42,142 nucleotides of DNA from Acidobacteriota bacterium (GTDB lineage Bacteria; Acidobacteriota; Aminicenantia; Aminicenantales; Saccharicenantaceae): positions 1-42,142 of the forward strand of contig JAKLEN010000010.1 of the NCBI GenBank assembly GCA_022711665.1. The letters run 5' to 3'. Below are positions 16,254 through 25,881 of this stretch, one piece after another. Both the position numbers and the translations under genes were made by a program. The notes beneath the pieces are model-generated. The model saw nothing but the letters and a program-made list of their open reading frames with translations, had not been told where the DNA came from and made no database searches. Position 1 is the first letter of the stretch, and the number at the start of each line of letters is the position of its first letter.

Positions 16254-17015
16254 ATGCCCGGCCCCGTCGTCCGCGAGATCGAAGCCAAGTCCATCCTCAA
16301 CGCCTCGAAGATCTACGATTACTGCGTCAATCCCTACACCGGCTGCCAGGTCGGCTGCGCCTACTGCTACGCGGCGCTGTTCATGCGGCGCTACAGCGGT
16401 CACAGCGAGCCCTGGGGCGATTTCGTCGACGCCAAGGTCAATGCCCCCGCTTTGCTGGCCAGGCAGATCGTCAAGGCCCGGAGAGGGAAGATCTGGTTCT
16501 CCTCGGTCTGCGATTCCTATCAGCCGCTAGAGGAGCGCTACGGGCTGACCCGGCGCTCCCTCGAGGTCCTGGCCGGGCGCGATTTCCCCGTCGTCATCCA
16601 GACCAAGTCGGTCCGCATCCGCCGCGATATCGACGTCATCCGGCGCATACCTGAGGTCGAGGTCGGCTTCAGCGTCGCCAGCGACGACGAATCGATCATC
16701 CGCGCCTTCGAGCGGACGTCGTCCCCGGTGGCGGAACGGATTGAGGCTCTGCGGGAGTTCAGGGCCGCCGGCGTCGCGACCTATGCCTTCGCCGGCCCGC
16801 TCCTGCCCGGGAACCCGGAGCGGCTGGCGGCCCTGCTCGACGGGGCGGTCGATCGCGTCCTCATCGACCGCATGAACTACGTCCCGGCCGTCCGGGCACT
16901 CTACGCCCGGCAGGGCCTGCTGGCCGCCCTGACCGACGCCTTCTTCCGGGACCAGGCCGACCGGCTGGCCAAGGCCCTCCGGGCCCGCGGCATCGCGGTC
17001 GAAAAAGTGTTTTAG
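16254..17015 (+). CDS. SPL-family radical SAM protein
   Basis: The 253-residue protein resembles the spore photoproduct lyase-like radical SAM family. The start MPGPVVREIEAKSILNAS is followed by CVNPYTGCQVGCAYCYA, holding the CxxxCxxC cluster motif (GCQVGCAYC). Later blocks include SSVCDSYQPLEERYGLTRRSL, VVIQTKSVRIRRDID and GFSVASDDESIIRAFE, all usual in this family. True lyase activity is unproven; most members lack known substrates. The start is uncertain because there is no clear ribosome site, but the frame before 16254 overlaps the aldolase. It converges with the next gene, leaving only 4 bp between stop codons. Confidence 0.85.
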   Translation: MPGPVVREIEAKSILNASKIYDYCVNPYTGCQVGCAYCYAALFMRRYSGHSEPWGDFVDAKVNAPALLARQIVKARRGKIWFSSVCDSYQPLEERYGLTRRSLEVLAGRDFPVVIQTKSVRIRRDIDVIRRIPEVEVGFSVASDDESIIRAFERTSSPVAERIEALREFRAAGVATYAFAGPLLPGNPERLAALLDGAVDRVLIDRMNYVPAVRALYARQGLLAALTDAFFRDQADRLAKALRARGIAVEKVF

Positions 17016-17019
17016 CGGC

Positions 17020-19035
17020 TCAGGCCAGGCGTTCGGCCACGATCTGGGCGATGTCCTTGACGGCGATATCGTCCCGGCCCTTGTCCTTGAGCCCGTCGCG
17101 AAGCATGGTCAGGCAGAAGGGACAGGCCGCCGCGGCCAGAGAGGCGCCCGAAGCAGCGACCTCGTCCGTGCGCAGCCGGTTGATCCTGGTCCCCAGCGAT
17201 TCCTCGGTCCACATCAGCCCTCCGCCGGCGCCGCAGCAGAAGCTGTCTTGGCCGTGGCGGGCGAGCTCTTTGGTCCCGGAGCCCAGGGCGGCGGCCAGGA
17301 CGGACCGCGGCTCCCGGACCAATCCGTTATGGCGGCCGAGGTAGCAGGGGTCGTGGAAGGCGTACGTTCCGGCGGGAGCGGGCTTGAGGGCCAGCCGGCC
17401 GTCGCCGATCAGCCGGGCGATGAGCTCGGCGTGGGAGACGACCTCGATCGACCGAAGCCCGGCCTTGTCCTCGTCCGAGAGGTCCGGGACAAGGTCGAGG
17501 AGCCTGGGATATTCGTGCTTGAGGGCGTTATAGCCGTGGGGGCAGATGGTGACGATCCTCCGGACGCCGTAGCGCTTGAAGAGGGCGATGTTCTCCTGGG
17601 CCAGGCTTTGGAAGAGGTACTCGTGGCCCAGCCGCCGGGCCGAATCGCCGCAGCACTTTTCCTCGGCGCCGAGCGTGCCGAAGGAGACGCCGGCGGCCCG
17701 CAGGATCCTGACGAACGCGGCGGCGATGCTCTTCCCGCCCTCGTCGTAGGCGCCCATGCAGCCGACCCAGAAGAGGTATTCGGCCCCGGGAACGTCCTTG
17801 ATGTGCCGGACGCCGAGCGGCTCGCCCCACTCGGCCCGCTTGGCGAAGCCGATCCCCCAGGGATTGGAGTTCGTCTCCATGTTGCGGAAGAAGGCGTTGA
17901 GCTCCGAAGGGAACTTGCTCTCCATGAGGACCTGGCTGCGGCGGGCGCCGACGATCTTGCGGATGTGCTCGATCTCGACCGGGCAGACCTTCTGGCAGGC
18001 GCCGCAGGTCGTGCAGGTCCAGATCTCGCCCTCGGTGAACGCGGCCGGGACGAGCCCGGGAAGGTCGTCGCGCTTTTTCTCCAGCAGGGCCCGGTCGCCG
18101 GCCAGCAGGGCTTTTTCCATGTTGAACAGTATCATCTTGGGCGACAGGGGCTTGCCGCTGGCGAAGGCCGGGCAGGCGTCCTGGCAGCGGCCGCATTCCA
18201 TGCAGGCGAAGGCGTCGAGATTGTCCTTCCAGGCGAAGTCGGGCAGCTTCTCGAGGCCGAAGACCTCCGACTTCTCCAGGTCGAGCGGCGCCAGCACGCC
18301 GCTCGGCGCGGACCGGCGGAAGAAGACGTTGAACGGGCCGGCGAACATGTGCAGGTACTTGGAGTGGGGGACGTAGGCGATGAAGGCGTAGACGGCGACG
18401 ACGTGGGCCCACCAGGCCGCCCGGAAATGCCAGGCGATCGAGGCCGCGTCCAGGCCCGAACGGCGGATCAGGCCGGCCAGCCAGGGCCCGAGGAACGACC
18501 ACCGCGCCGTCTCGGGATGGGCGGCGACGGAGAAGGCCTCGAAATAGAGGAAGGTCGCCGTGGCCAGGGTGACCAGGAGGTAGATGACCGCGGAATCGCC
18601 GCGCGTCGTGGCGTAGGCCTTGGGCCGAAGGACGAAGCGGCGGAAGGCCAGGAAGGCGACGCCGGCCATGACCGAGAAGGCCGCGACGTCGATGAGGGAC
18701 GAAAAGAACAGGCCGAAGCGCGTCCGGCCGAAGAGGTAGAAGCCGTCGAAGAAGCCTTCGAGAGTGTGGCTGACGGTCATGGTGTCGAAGGTCAGGGCGC
18801 CGTAGAAGATGCAGGCATGCATCAACCCGGTGAAAACCCGCTCGCGGCGCAGTGTGCAGCGCTGGAAGAGGACCCGGCCGAGGGCGTGGCCGAACCGTTT
18901 TCCGAGGTCGCGGAACCGGTCCTCGGGCGCGCCGGCCAGGACGATGCGGACGCGGCGGACGATCGGGACGAAGAAAGCCGCCGCCGTGGCGGCGATCAGC
19001 AGAACGAAAACGAGCTTCTCCGGCGTTGACAGCAT
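17020..19035 (-). CDS. Membrane Fe-S oxidoreductase with CCG domains (FadF/HdrD-like)
   Basis: The 671-residue protein has an N-terminal membrane part of about five segments (5-230) like the cytochrome b subunit of nitrate reductase. Two 4Fe-4S motifs follow, CMECGRCQDACP (278-289) and CTTCGACQKVCP (341-352), then two cysteine-rich CCG domains (EEKCCGDSAR and DSFCCGAGGG) as in HdrB/HdrD and glycolate oxidase subunit F. Proteins of this build (Bacillus FadF type) are thought to pass electrons from electron-transfer flavoprotein or acyl-CoA dehydrogenase to the quinone pool. No etf or acd gene is next to it. GAAGGAG precedes the ATG. Confidence 0.88.
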   Translation of the reverse strand: MLSTPEKLVFVLLIAATAAAFFVPIVRRVRIVLAGAPEDRFRDLGKRFGHALGRVLFQRCTLRRERVFTGLMHACIFYGALTFDTMTVSHTLEGFFDGFYLFGRTRFGLFFSSLIDVAAFSVMAGVAFLAFRRFVLRPKAYATTRGDSAVIYLLVTLATATFLYFEAFSVAAHPETARWSFLGPWLAGLIRRSGLDAASIAWHFRAAWWAHVVAVYAFIAYVPHSKYLHMFAGPFNVFFRRSAPSGVLAPLDLEKSEVFGLEKLPDFAWKDNLDAFACMECGRCQDACPAFASGKPLSPKMILFNMEKALLAGDRALLEKKRDDLPGLVPAAFTEGEIWTCTTCGACQKVCPVEIEHIRKIVGARRSQVLMESKFPSELNAFFRNMETNSNPWGIGFAKRAEWGEPLGVRHIKDVPGAEYLFWVGCMGAYDEGGKSIAAAFVRILRAAGVSFGTLGAEEKCCGDSARRLGHEYLFQSLAQENIALFKRYGVRRIVTICPHGYNALKHEYPRLLDLVPDLSDEDKAGLRSIEVVSHAELIARLIGDGRLALKPAPAGTYAFHDPCYLGRHNGLVREPRSVLAAALGSGTKELARHGQDSFCCGAGGGLMWTEESLGTRINRLRTDEVAASGASLAAAACPFCLTMLRDGLKDKGRDDIAVKDIAQIVAERLA

Positions 19036-19071
19036 GCAGGGTCTCCTTCTCTTCGCTGCGGCCCTCTTTTA

Positions 19072-19396
19072 GGTTCTTCTCCCGATTCCGTGAGAGTTCC
19101 TCTCTTCGGCTTGGCTCAGTTCATTGCCTCTTGTTCCCCGGCCGGCGCGAAGCGGACTCTTGGGAGCGGAGGTCAGAATCATGGCCGAGCACTCGAGGCC
19201 GGGATTCTGAGAGAATTTTAAGATAGCTCTTTCTCCTGATATCTCCCAGAAGCATGGCTCCGAGCCGCTCCGCCATGCTTCTGATGGTCGCTTCGATGAC
19301 TTCGCTCCCTGCCGGCCCCCCTCTCCAGCAACGGGGACCTTCGAGGCAACGAACATCGCCGCCGCGAGAGGGAATCCCGGAGACGGGATAAGAACC
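19072..19396. repeat. Composite palindromic repeat element, head-to-head pair
   Basis: The 325-bp stretch starts GGTTCTT (19072-19078) and ends AAGAACC (19390-19396), and the outer 30 bp or so at each end are inverted matches. The left half (19072-19227) is an inverted version of the element at 104-237, with a hairpin at 19174-19209. The right half (about 19238-19396) is in direct orientation with a perfect 12-bp stem at 19247-19258/19272-19283. No gene is encoded inside. It fills the gap between the Fe-S gene and cstA, and looks like a MITE or BIME. Confidence 0.75.
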
Positions 19397-19452
19397 CTTT
19401 TTTACCGGTTTTCCGGGAGGCCGTCAAATCCGGCCCGCGGGCCGTCCGGGCT

Positions 19453-19481
19453 TTGACACCCCATTAGCAGGGTGCTATAAA
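19453..19481 (+). promoter_or_regulatory. Consensus sigma70-type promoter of cstA-lpdA
   Basis: TTGACA (19453-19458) and TATAAA (19476-19481) are 17 bp apart. Transcription would begin near 19488, leaving a leader of about 38 nt before ATG 19526. The promoter lies immediately downstream of the composite repeat. Confidence 0.85.
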
Positions 19482-19525
19482 AGTCTATTCCGCGCGAGGG
19501 CCGGCCCTCGCCGAGGGAGAACCTC

Positions 19526-21280
19526 ATGAATGTTCTTGTCGTGTTGCTCGCCGCCTCGGCCGTCTTCATCCTGGCCGGGCGGTTCTATTCCCGCTACGTG
19601 GCCCGTCACCTGGGCGAGGACGCCGGCCACCCGACCCCGGCCGTGACCTTCAACGACGGCCGCGATTACGTCCCGACCAAGCGCTTCGTCGTCTTCGCCC
19701 ACCACTTTTCGGCCATCGCCGGGGCCGGCCCCATCCTGGGGCCGACCATGGCCATCCTCTACGGCTTCGGCCCGGCCTGGCTCTGGGTCGTCTTCGGCGG
19801 CGTGTTCATCGGCGCCGTCCACGACTACACGACCCTCTTCATCAGCATGCGCGAGGGCGGCAAGTCCATGGCCGAGGTGGCCCGCAAGACCCTCGGCGGC
19901 TCGGGCTTCAGGCTCTTCATCGCCTTCACCATCGTCATGATCGTCCTGGTGACCTCGTCCTTCCTGAGCGCCACGTCGATCTCGCTGACCTCGGTCTGGC
20001 CGCTGGCCAAGATCGGCGTCGAGGAGGGCCATACTTTCCTCAAGACGGTCGTCCGGGAGGGCGTGGTCATGGGCCGCATCGGCGGCATCGCCTCGACCTC
20101 GGTCATCGTCATCACCCTCTGCTCGCCGCTTCTCGGCTTCCTGCTCTTCAAGAAGAACCTCAAGACCGTACCGGCCTATTTCCTGGCGGCCGCGATCTGC
20201 GTCGGCTCGATCCTCATGGGCATCGCCCATCCCGTCACCCTGGCCCCGACGACCTGGATGCTCATCATCTCGGGCTACGTCCTCGTCGCCGCCGGGGTGC
20301 CGGTCTGGCTCATACTGCAGCCCCGCGACTTCATCAACGTCCAGATCCTCTACGGCGGCATCGTCCTGATGATCGTGTCGCTCTTCAGCTGCGGCTTCCA
20401 GGGCCTGAAGGTGTCCGTCCCGACGTTCAACCTGGCCGAAGGCGCGTCCAGCCTGGGCTTTGTCTGGCCGATGATGTTCATCACCATCGCCTGCGGCGCC
20501 ATCTCGGGCTTCCACTGTCTGGTCGCCGGCGGGACGACCTGCAAGCAGCTGTCCCGGGAGACCGACGCCCGCACCGTCGGCTACAACGCAATGCTGCTCG
20601 AGTCGCTCCTCTCGGTCTGCGTCCTCCTGGCCCTGGGCGCGGTCATGGCCTTCTCCGACTACAAGGCCATCGTCTGGCCGACCGACCCGGCCGTGAAGTC
20701 CAATCCCATCCTGGGATTCTCGCTGGCCGCCGGCCGTCTATTCCATGAGGGCCTGGGCATCCCCGTGGCCCTGGGCACGGTCTTCGGCATCCTGCTCGTC
20801 GAGGGCTTCGTCATCACCACGCTCGACGCGGCCGTTCGGCTCAACCGCTACCTCTTCGAGGAGCTGTGGGCCATCGCTTTCAGGAAGGTGCCGCGTTTCC
20901 TCAAGCATTACTGGGTGAATTCCGGGATCTCCGTCCTCCTGATGTGGGTCCTGGCCTATTCGAACGCCTTCAACGCGCTCTGGCCCATCTTCGGCACGGC
21001 CAACCAGCTCCTGGCGGCCATGGCCCTGCTGACGGTCTCGGCCTGGCTGCTGCTGCGCAAGCGCCGGAACTGGTTCACGCTCGTACCGGCCGCCTTCATG
21101 GTCGTGACCACGCTGGTCGCCCTGGGCATCCTGCTGGCCGGGTATCTCAAGCAGGGCAATTTCGTCCTGATCGCCGCCGACCTGCTGCTCTTCGCCCTGT
21201 CGGCGGGCGTCGTCGTCCTGTTCCTGAAAACGTTCCTGAAGAAGCGGACCGCTCCCGGCCGGGCGCCGGCCGCGGTCTAG
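19526..21280 (+). CDS. cstA: CstA-family carbon starvation transporter
   Basis: The 584-residue polytopic inner-membrane protein has the CstA hallmark blocks YVPTKRFVVFAHHFSAIAGAGP, split here as YVPTKRFVVFAHHF and SAIAGAGPILGP, then FGGVFIGAVHDYTTLF. It carries about 15 membrane segments. CstA proteins take up peptides or pyruvate and were first known from carbon starvation. It is shorter than the 701-residue E. coli protein, as are many non-enteric members. GGAGA precedes ATG 19526. It has a consensus promoter and is followed after 11 bp by lpdA, a link to pyruvate use that is only suggestive. Confidence 0.93.
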   Translation: MNVLVVLLAASAVFILAGRFYSRYVARHLGEDAGHPTPAVTFNDGRDYVPTKRFVVFAHHFSAIAGAGPILGPTMAILYGFGPAWLWVVFGGVFIGAVHDYTTLFISMREGGKSMAEVARKTLGGSGFRLFIAFTIVMIVLVTSSFLSATSISLTSVWPLAKIGVEEGHTFLKTVVREGVVMGRIGGIASTSVIVITLCSPLLGFLLFKKNLKTVPAYFLAAAICVGSILMGIAHPVTLAPTTWMLIISGYVLVAAGVPVWLILQPRDFINVQILYGGIVLMIVSLFSCGFQGLKVSVPTFNLAEGASSLGFVWPMMFITIACGAISGFHCLVAGGTTCKQLSRETDARTVGYNAMLLESLLSVCVLLALGAVMAFSDYKAIVWPTDPAVKSNPILGFSLAAGRLFHEGLGIPVALGTVFGILLVEGFVITTLDAAVRLNRYLFEELWAIAFRKVPRFLKHYWVNSGISVLLMWVLAYSNAFNALWPIFGTANQLLAAMALLTVSAWLLLRKRRNWFTLVPAAFMVVTTLVALGILLAGYLKQGNFVLIAADLLLFALSAGVVVLFLKTFLKKRTAPGRAPAAV

Positions 21281-21291
21281 GAGGGATCCAC

Positions 21292-22692
<1,401 letters not shown>

Positions 22693-22706
22693 GAGGGACG
22701 ACCCCG

Positions 22707-22725
22707 GCCGGGGACGATCCCCGGC
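22707..22725. repeat. GC-rich hairpin between lpdA and the nuo promoter
   Basis: GCCGGGG (22707-22713) and CCCCGGC (22719-22725) form a 7-bp stem with loop ACGAT, 14 bp after the lpdA stop. There is no T-run after it. It ends four bases before the -35 of the nuo promoter, so it may be a weak terminator or an operator. Confidence 0.45.
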
Positions 22726-22729
22726 GCCG

Positions 22730-22758
22730 TTGACGATTGCCGGGCCTTTCTATACAAT
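22730..22758 (+). promoter_or_regulatory. Sigma70-type promoter of the nuo operon
   Basis: TTGACG (22730-22735) and TACAAT (22753-22758) are 17 bp apart. The start would be near 22765, about 20 nt before the nuoA ATG at 22785. The ribosome site of nuoA is weak (GAAAGAAAA). Confidence 0.75.
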
Positions 22759-22784
22759 CGGGGCGCCTCTCGAAAGAAAAAACC

Positions 22785-23129
22785 ATGGTGGAAGTCGTCG
22801 TCTCTTTTCTCGTTTTCGGCGTCCTGGCCGCCGCCATGGTCCTGGTCAACCCTCTGCTCGGCCCCCGCCGCCCCAATCCCGCCAGGGAACGGCCCTTCGA
22901 GTGCGGCAGCCCGCCGCTCCAGGACGGCATCGGCCCGGTAAACGTCCCGTTCTTCCTCGTCGCCCTGCTCTTCCTGGCCTTCGACGTCGTCGTCCTGTTC
23001 CTCTTCCCCCTGGCCGTCGCCTTCCGCGGCCGCGGCCTGAGCGGCCTGGCCGCCCTGGGCGTCTTCGCCCTCATCCTGGGCGCGGGCTTCGCCTACGCCT
23101 GGAAGAAAGGGGTTTTCCGCTGGTCATGA
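22785..23129 (+). CDS. nuoA: NADH-quinone oxidoreductase subunit A
   Basis: NuoA is a small membrane subunit of complex I. From ATG 22785 it has 114 residues with three membrane segments. The family motif RPNPARERPFECGSPP holds the conserved Glu-Cys-Gly of the first loop, and FFLVALLFLAFDVVVLFLFP is the conserved second segment with its buried acidic residue. The frame upstream to 22737 starts before the predicted transcript start and is discarded. It overlaps nuoB by 4 bp (ATGA). Confidence 0.93.
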   Translation: MVEVVVSFLVFGVLAAAMVLVNPLLGPRRPNPARERPFECGSPPLQDGIGPVNVPFFLVALLFLAFDVVVLFLFPLAVAFRGRGLSGLAALGVFALILGAGFAYAWKKGVFRWS

Positions 23130-23602
23130 GCGGCTTCGACTTCGTCGCCACGCGCTTCGACGCCGCCCTCGGCTGGGGCCGGAAGTTCTCCCTCTTCCAC
23201 TACCCCTTCATCACGGCCTGCTGCGGCATGGAGTACATGTCCACGGCCTGCGCTCATTTCGACATCGACCGTTTCGGCGCCGGGCTGACGCGGTTCTCGC
23301 CGCGGCAGGCCGACCTGCTCATGGTCGTCGGCACCGTCACCCACAAGCTCGCGCCCGTGCTCAGGACCGTCTACGACCAGATGCTGGCGCCCAAGTGGGT
23401 CATAGCCTTCGGGGCCTGCACGGTCAGCGGCGGCATCTACAGGAACTACGCCGTCGTCCAGGGCATCGACAAGATAATCCCCGTCGACGTCTACATCCCC
23501 GGCTGCCCGCCGCGGCCGGAGACGGTCCTCGACGGCCTCCTCAAGCTCCAGGACAAGATCCAGCATCAGGGTCAGGATTGGCGATGGGCCCGGAAAGCCT
23601 GA
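23126..23602 (+). CDS. nuoB: NADH-quinone oxidoreductase subunit B
   Basis: NuoB carries the terminal 4Fe-4S cluster N2, which passes electrons to quinone. It has 158 residues from ATG 23126, which overlaps the nuoA stop. The four ligands are visible: the adjacent pair in ACCGMEYMS, one in FGACTVSGG, and one in IPGCPPRPE. The order and length are standard. The start is fixed by the overlap, since the longer frame runs back through nuoA. Confidence 0.97.
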   Translation: MSGFDFVATRFDAALGWGRKFSLFHYPFITACCGMEYMSTACAHFDIDRFGAGLTRFSPRQADLLMVVGTVTHKLAPVLRTVYDQMLAPKWVIAFGACTVSGGIYRNYAVVQGIDKIIPVDVYIPGCPPRPETVLDGLLKLQDKIQHQGQDWRWARKA

Positions 23603-24069
23603 TCGGGGAGATCCGGGCCCGGCTCGGCCCGGCCGTCGAGGGCGTCGCCGACTCGTTCGGGGACCCGGTCCTCGTCCTGCGGGCGGCCGACGTCCGTCCG
23701 GCCCTGGCCGTCCTGCGCCAGCCGCCGTTCGATTACGCCGTCCTTCTCGACCTGACCTGCGTCGACTACGCCGCTGGGGAGGGCCGGTTCGAGCTCGTCT
23801 ACCACCTCTTCTCTCTCTCCCGCAACGTCCGCCTGCGGCTCAAGGCCTCGGTCCCGGCCGGCGACCCGGCCGTCGCCAGCCTGGCCGGGCTGTGGAAGAA
23901 CGCCGAATGGCTGGAGCGCGAGGTCTTCGACATGTTCGGCGTCCGCTTCGAGGGCCATCCCTACCCGCGGCGCCTGCTGACGTACGAAGGCTTCGAGGGG
24001 CATCCGCTGCGCAAGTCCTACCCCTGGCGGCTGGAGCAGCCGCGCCTCCCGCTGCGGGACCGGGACTGA
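23584..24069 (+). CDS. nuoC: NADH-quinone oxidoreductase subunit C
   Basis: NuoC is the 30-kDa subunit of the complex I peripheral arm. It has 161 residues from ATG 23584 and carries the signature WLEREVFDMFGVRFEGHPYP followed by RRLLTYEGFEGHPLRKSYP. The gene overlaps nuoB by 19 bp, so its own ribosome site would lie inside nuoB (CAGGATT, weak). It is separate from nuoD, unlike the fused NuoCD of enterobacteria. Confidence 0.94.
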   Translation: MGPESLIGEIRARLGPAVEGVADSFGDPVLVLRAADVRPALAVLRQPPFDYAVLLDLTCVDYAAGEGRFELVYHLFSLSRNVRLRLKASVPAGDPAVASLAGLWKNAEWLEREVFDMFGVRFEGHPYPRRLLTYEGFEGHPLRKSYPWRLEQPRLPLRDRD

Positions 24070-24070
24070 C

Positions 24071-25402
24071 ATGGATCCCCGGACACGGCTCGAGCGGCAG
24101 GCCCGGCCGGCGAGCCTGCTCCTCAACATGGGCCCGTCCCATCCGGCCATGCACGGCACGATGCGGATCATGCTCGAGCTCGACGCCGAGAGGATCCTCA
24201 ACGCCGAGTGCGAGATCGGCTACCTCCATCGCGGCTTCGAGAAGACCTGCGAGAACAAGACCTGGTTCAACCTGCTCATCTACACCGACCGGCTGAACTA
24301 CGTCTCGCCGCTCATCAACAACCTCGGCTACGCCATGACCATGGAGAAGATGCTCGGCCTCGCCGTCCCGGAGCGGGCCCAGCTGATCCGGGTGCTCATG
24401 AGCGAGCTCTCGCGCGTCTCCGACCACCTGACCTGTCTTGCGGCCATGGCCATGGAGAACGGCGCCTTCACCGTCTTCCTCTATATGATGAAGGCCCGCG
24501 AGTTCCTCTGGGACGTCATCGAGCAGACGGCCGGGGCCCGGATGACGACCTCCTACATCCGCATCGGCGGCGTCCGGGCCGACCTGCGGCCCGGCTGGCG
24601 GGAGGCGCTGGCGGCCGCCGTGCGCGGGACGCGCGCCGTGCTCAAGGACGTCTCCGGCCTGCTCGACCGGAACAGCATCTTCATCGGCCGGACCCGCGGC
24701 ATCGGGGCCATATCCCGGGAGGACGCCCTGTCCTACGGCTGGACCGGTCCCTGCCTGCGTTCGACCGGCATCGCCTACGACGTGCGCAAGGCCCATCCCT
24801 ATCTCGTCTACGACCGCCTGGCCTTCGACGTCCCGGTCGGGGAGCACGGCGACAACTACGACCGCTACAGCGTGCGCATGCGCGAGATGGAGCAGAGCCT
24901 GCGGCTCCTGGAGCAGACCGCCGCCCTCGTCCCCGAGGCCGCGCCCCTGCCGGCCGGCCCGGTCCTGGAACCCGATGAGGCAATCCGGGCGTCGCGCCGG
25001 CGCCGGGCTTCGGGACGCATCCGGCTTTCGCCGAACCTCGAAGGCTCGGAGAAGGAGCGGCAGCCGGGCCTGATGACGCCGGACCGGCCGGTAGGCGTCC
25101 CTCCGAAGGAGGACGCCTACACGACCATGGAAGGGCTCATCAGCCACTTCCTTTTCTTCATGAACGGCAAGGGCATCCGGCCGCCCAAGGGCGACGTCTA
25201 TTTCTCGGTCGAAGGCGGCAACGGCGAGGTCGGCTTCTATATCGTCTCGGACGGCTCCGATCGGCCCTACCGCCTGCACCTGCGGGCGCCCTGCTTCCAC
25301 GCCGTAGCCGCCCTGGAGCAGCTCATCCGGGGGCGGCTCATCGCCGACGTCATCCCGACGTTCGGTTCGCTGAACATGATCGGCGGGGAGATCGACCGGT
25401 GA
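24071..25402 (+). CDS. nuoD: NADH-quinone oxidoreductase subunit D
   Basis: NuoD is the 49-kDa subunit that forms the quinone site with NuoB. It has 443 residues. Conserved blocks are LLNMGPSHPAMHGTMRIMLE, IGYLHRGFEKTCE, YTDRLNYVSP, SELSRVSDHL and the C-terminal PTFGSLNMIGGEIDR. A basic, proline-containing insertion of about 30-40 residues lies around 305-345, before VGVPPKEDAYTTMEGLISHF, where most homologues have only a short loop. nuoD starts one base after nuoC, and its stop overlaps the GTG start of nuoE. Confidence 0.95.
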   Translation: MDPRTRLERQARPASLLLNMGPSHPAMHGTMRIMLELDAERILNAECEIGYLHRGFEKTCENKTWFNLLIYTDRLNYVSPLINNLGYAMTMEKMLGLAVPERAQLIRVLMSELSRVSDHLTCLAAMAMENGAFTVFLYMMKAREFLWDVIEQTAGARMTTSYIRIGGVRADLRPGWREALAAAVRGTRAVLKDVSGLLDRNSIFIGRTRGIGAISREDALSYGWTGPCLRSTGIAYDVRKAHPYLVYDRLAFDVPVGEHGDNYDRYSVRMREMEQSLRLLEQTAALVPEAAPLPAGPVLEPDEAIRASRRRRASGRIRLSPNLEGSEKERQPGLMTPDRPVGVPPKEDAYTTMEGLISHFLFFMNGKGIRPPKGDVYFSVEGGNGEVGFYIVSDGSDRPYRLHLRAPCFHAVAALEQLIRGRLIADVIPTFGSLNMIGGEIDR

Positions 25403-25881
25403 GCTACCTTCCCTCGGCCGCGGCGCTGCAACGGATCGAGGCGGCCCTGGCCCGCTATCCGGAGAGGACGGCGGCCCTGCTGCCGGTCCTGCAGATCGTC
25501 CAGGACGAAGCCGGGTTCGTCGGGCCGGAAGCGGAGACCTGGGTGGCCGCGAAGCTCGGGCTGCGGCCGGCCCGCGTCCGCGAGGTCCTGACCTTCTATG
25601 CCTTGTTCCGCCGGGCCCCGGCCGGGCGGCATACGCTGGCGGTCTGCCGGAACGTCAGCTGCACCCTGGCCGGCGCCGAGGGCCTCCTGGACCTCATCGT
25701 CGCCGGCCTGGGCATCGGCCCCGGCCAGACGACGCCCGACGGGGCGGTCAGCCTGGACACGGTCGAATGCCTGGGGAACTGCGATCACGCGCCGTGCGTC
25801 CAGGTCGACGGCGTCGACAGGGGCCCCCTGACCCGCGAATCGGTCGCCGCCCTGATCGAGGAGCTCAAGTCCCATGCCTGA
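25399..25881 (+). CDS. nuoE: NADH-quinone oxidoreductase subunit E
   Basis: NuoE carries a 2Fe-2S cluster (N1a) in a thioredoxin-like fold beside the NADH-binding subunit. It has 160 residues. The helical N-terminal part has LLPVLQIVQDEAGFVGPEAE, and the ligands are in CRNVSC and CLGNCDHAPC. The start is GTG 25399, overlapping the nuoD stop as GTGA. It overlaps nuoF by 8 bp. Confidence 0.95.
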   Translation: MSYLPSAAALQRIEAALARYPERTAALLPVLQIVQDEAGFVGPEAETWVAAKLGLRPARVREVLTFYALFRRAPAGRHTLAVCRNVSCTLAGAEGLLDLIVAGLGIGPGQTTPDGAVSLDTVECLGNCDHAPCVQVDGVDRGPLTRESVAALIEELKSHA

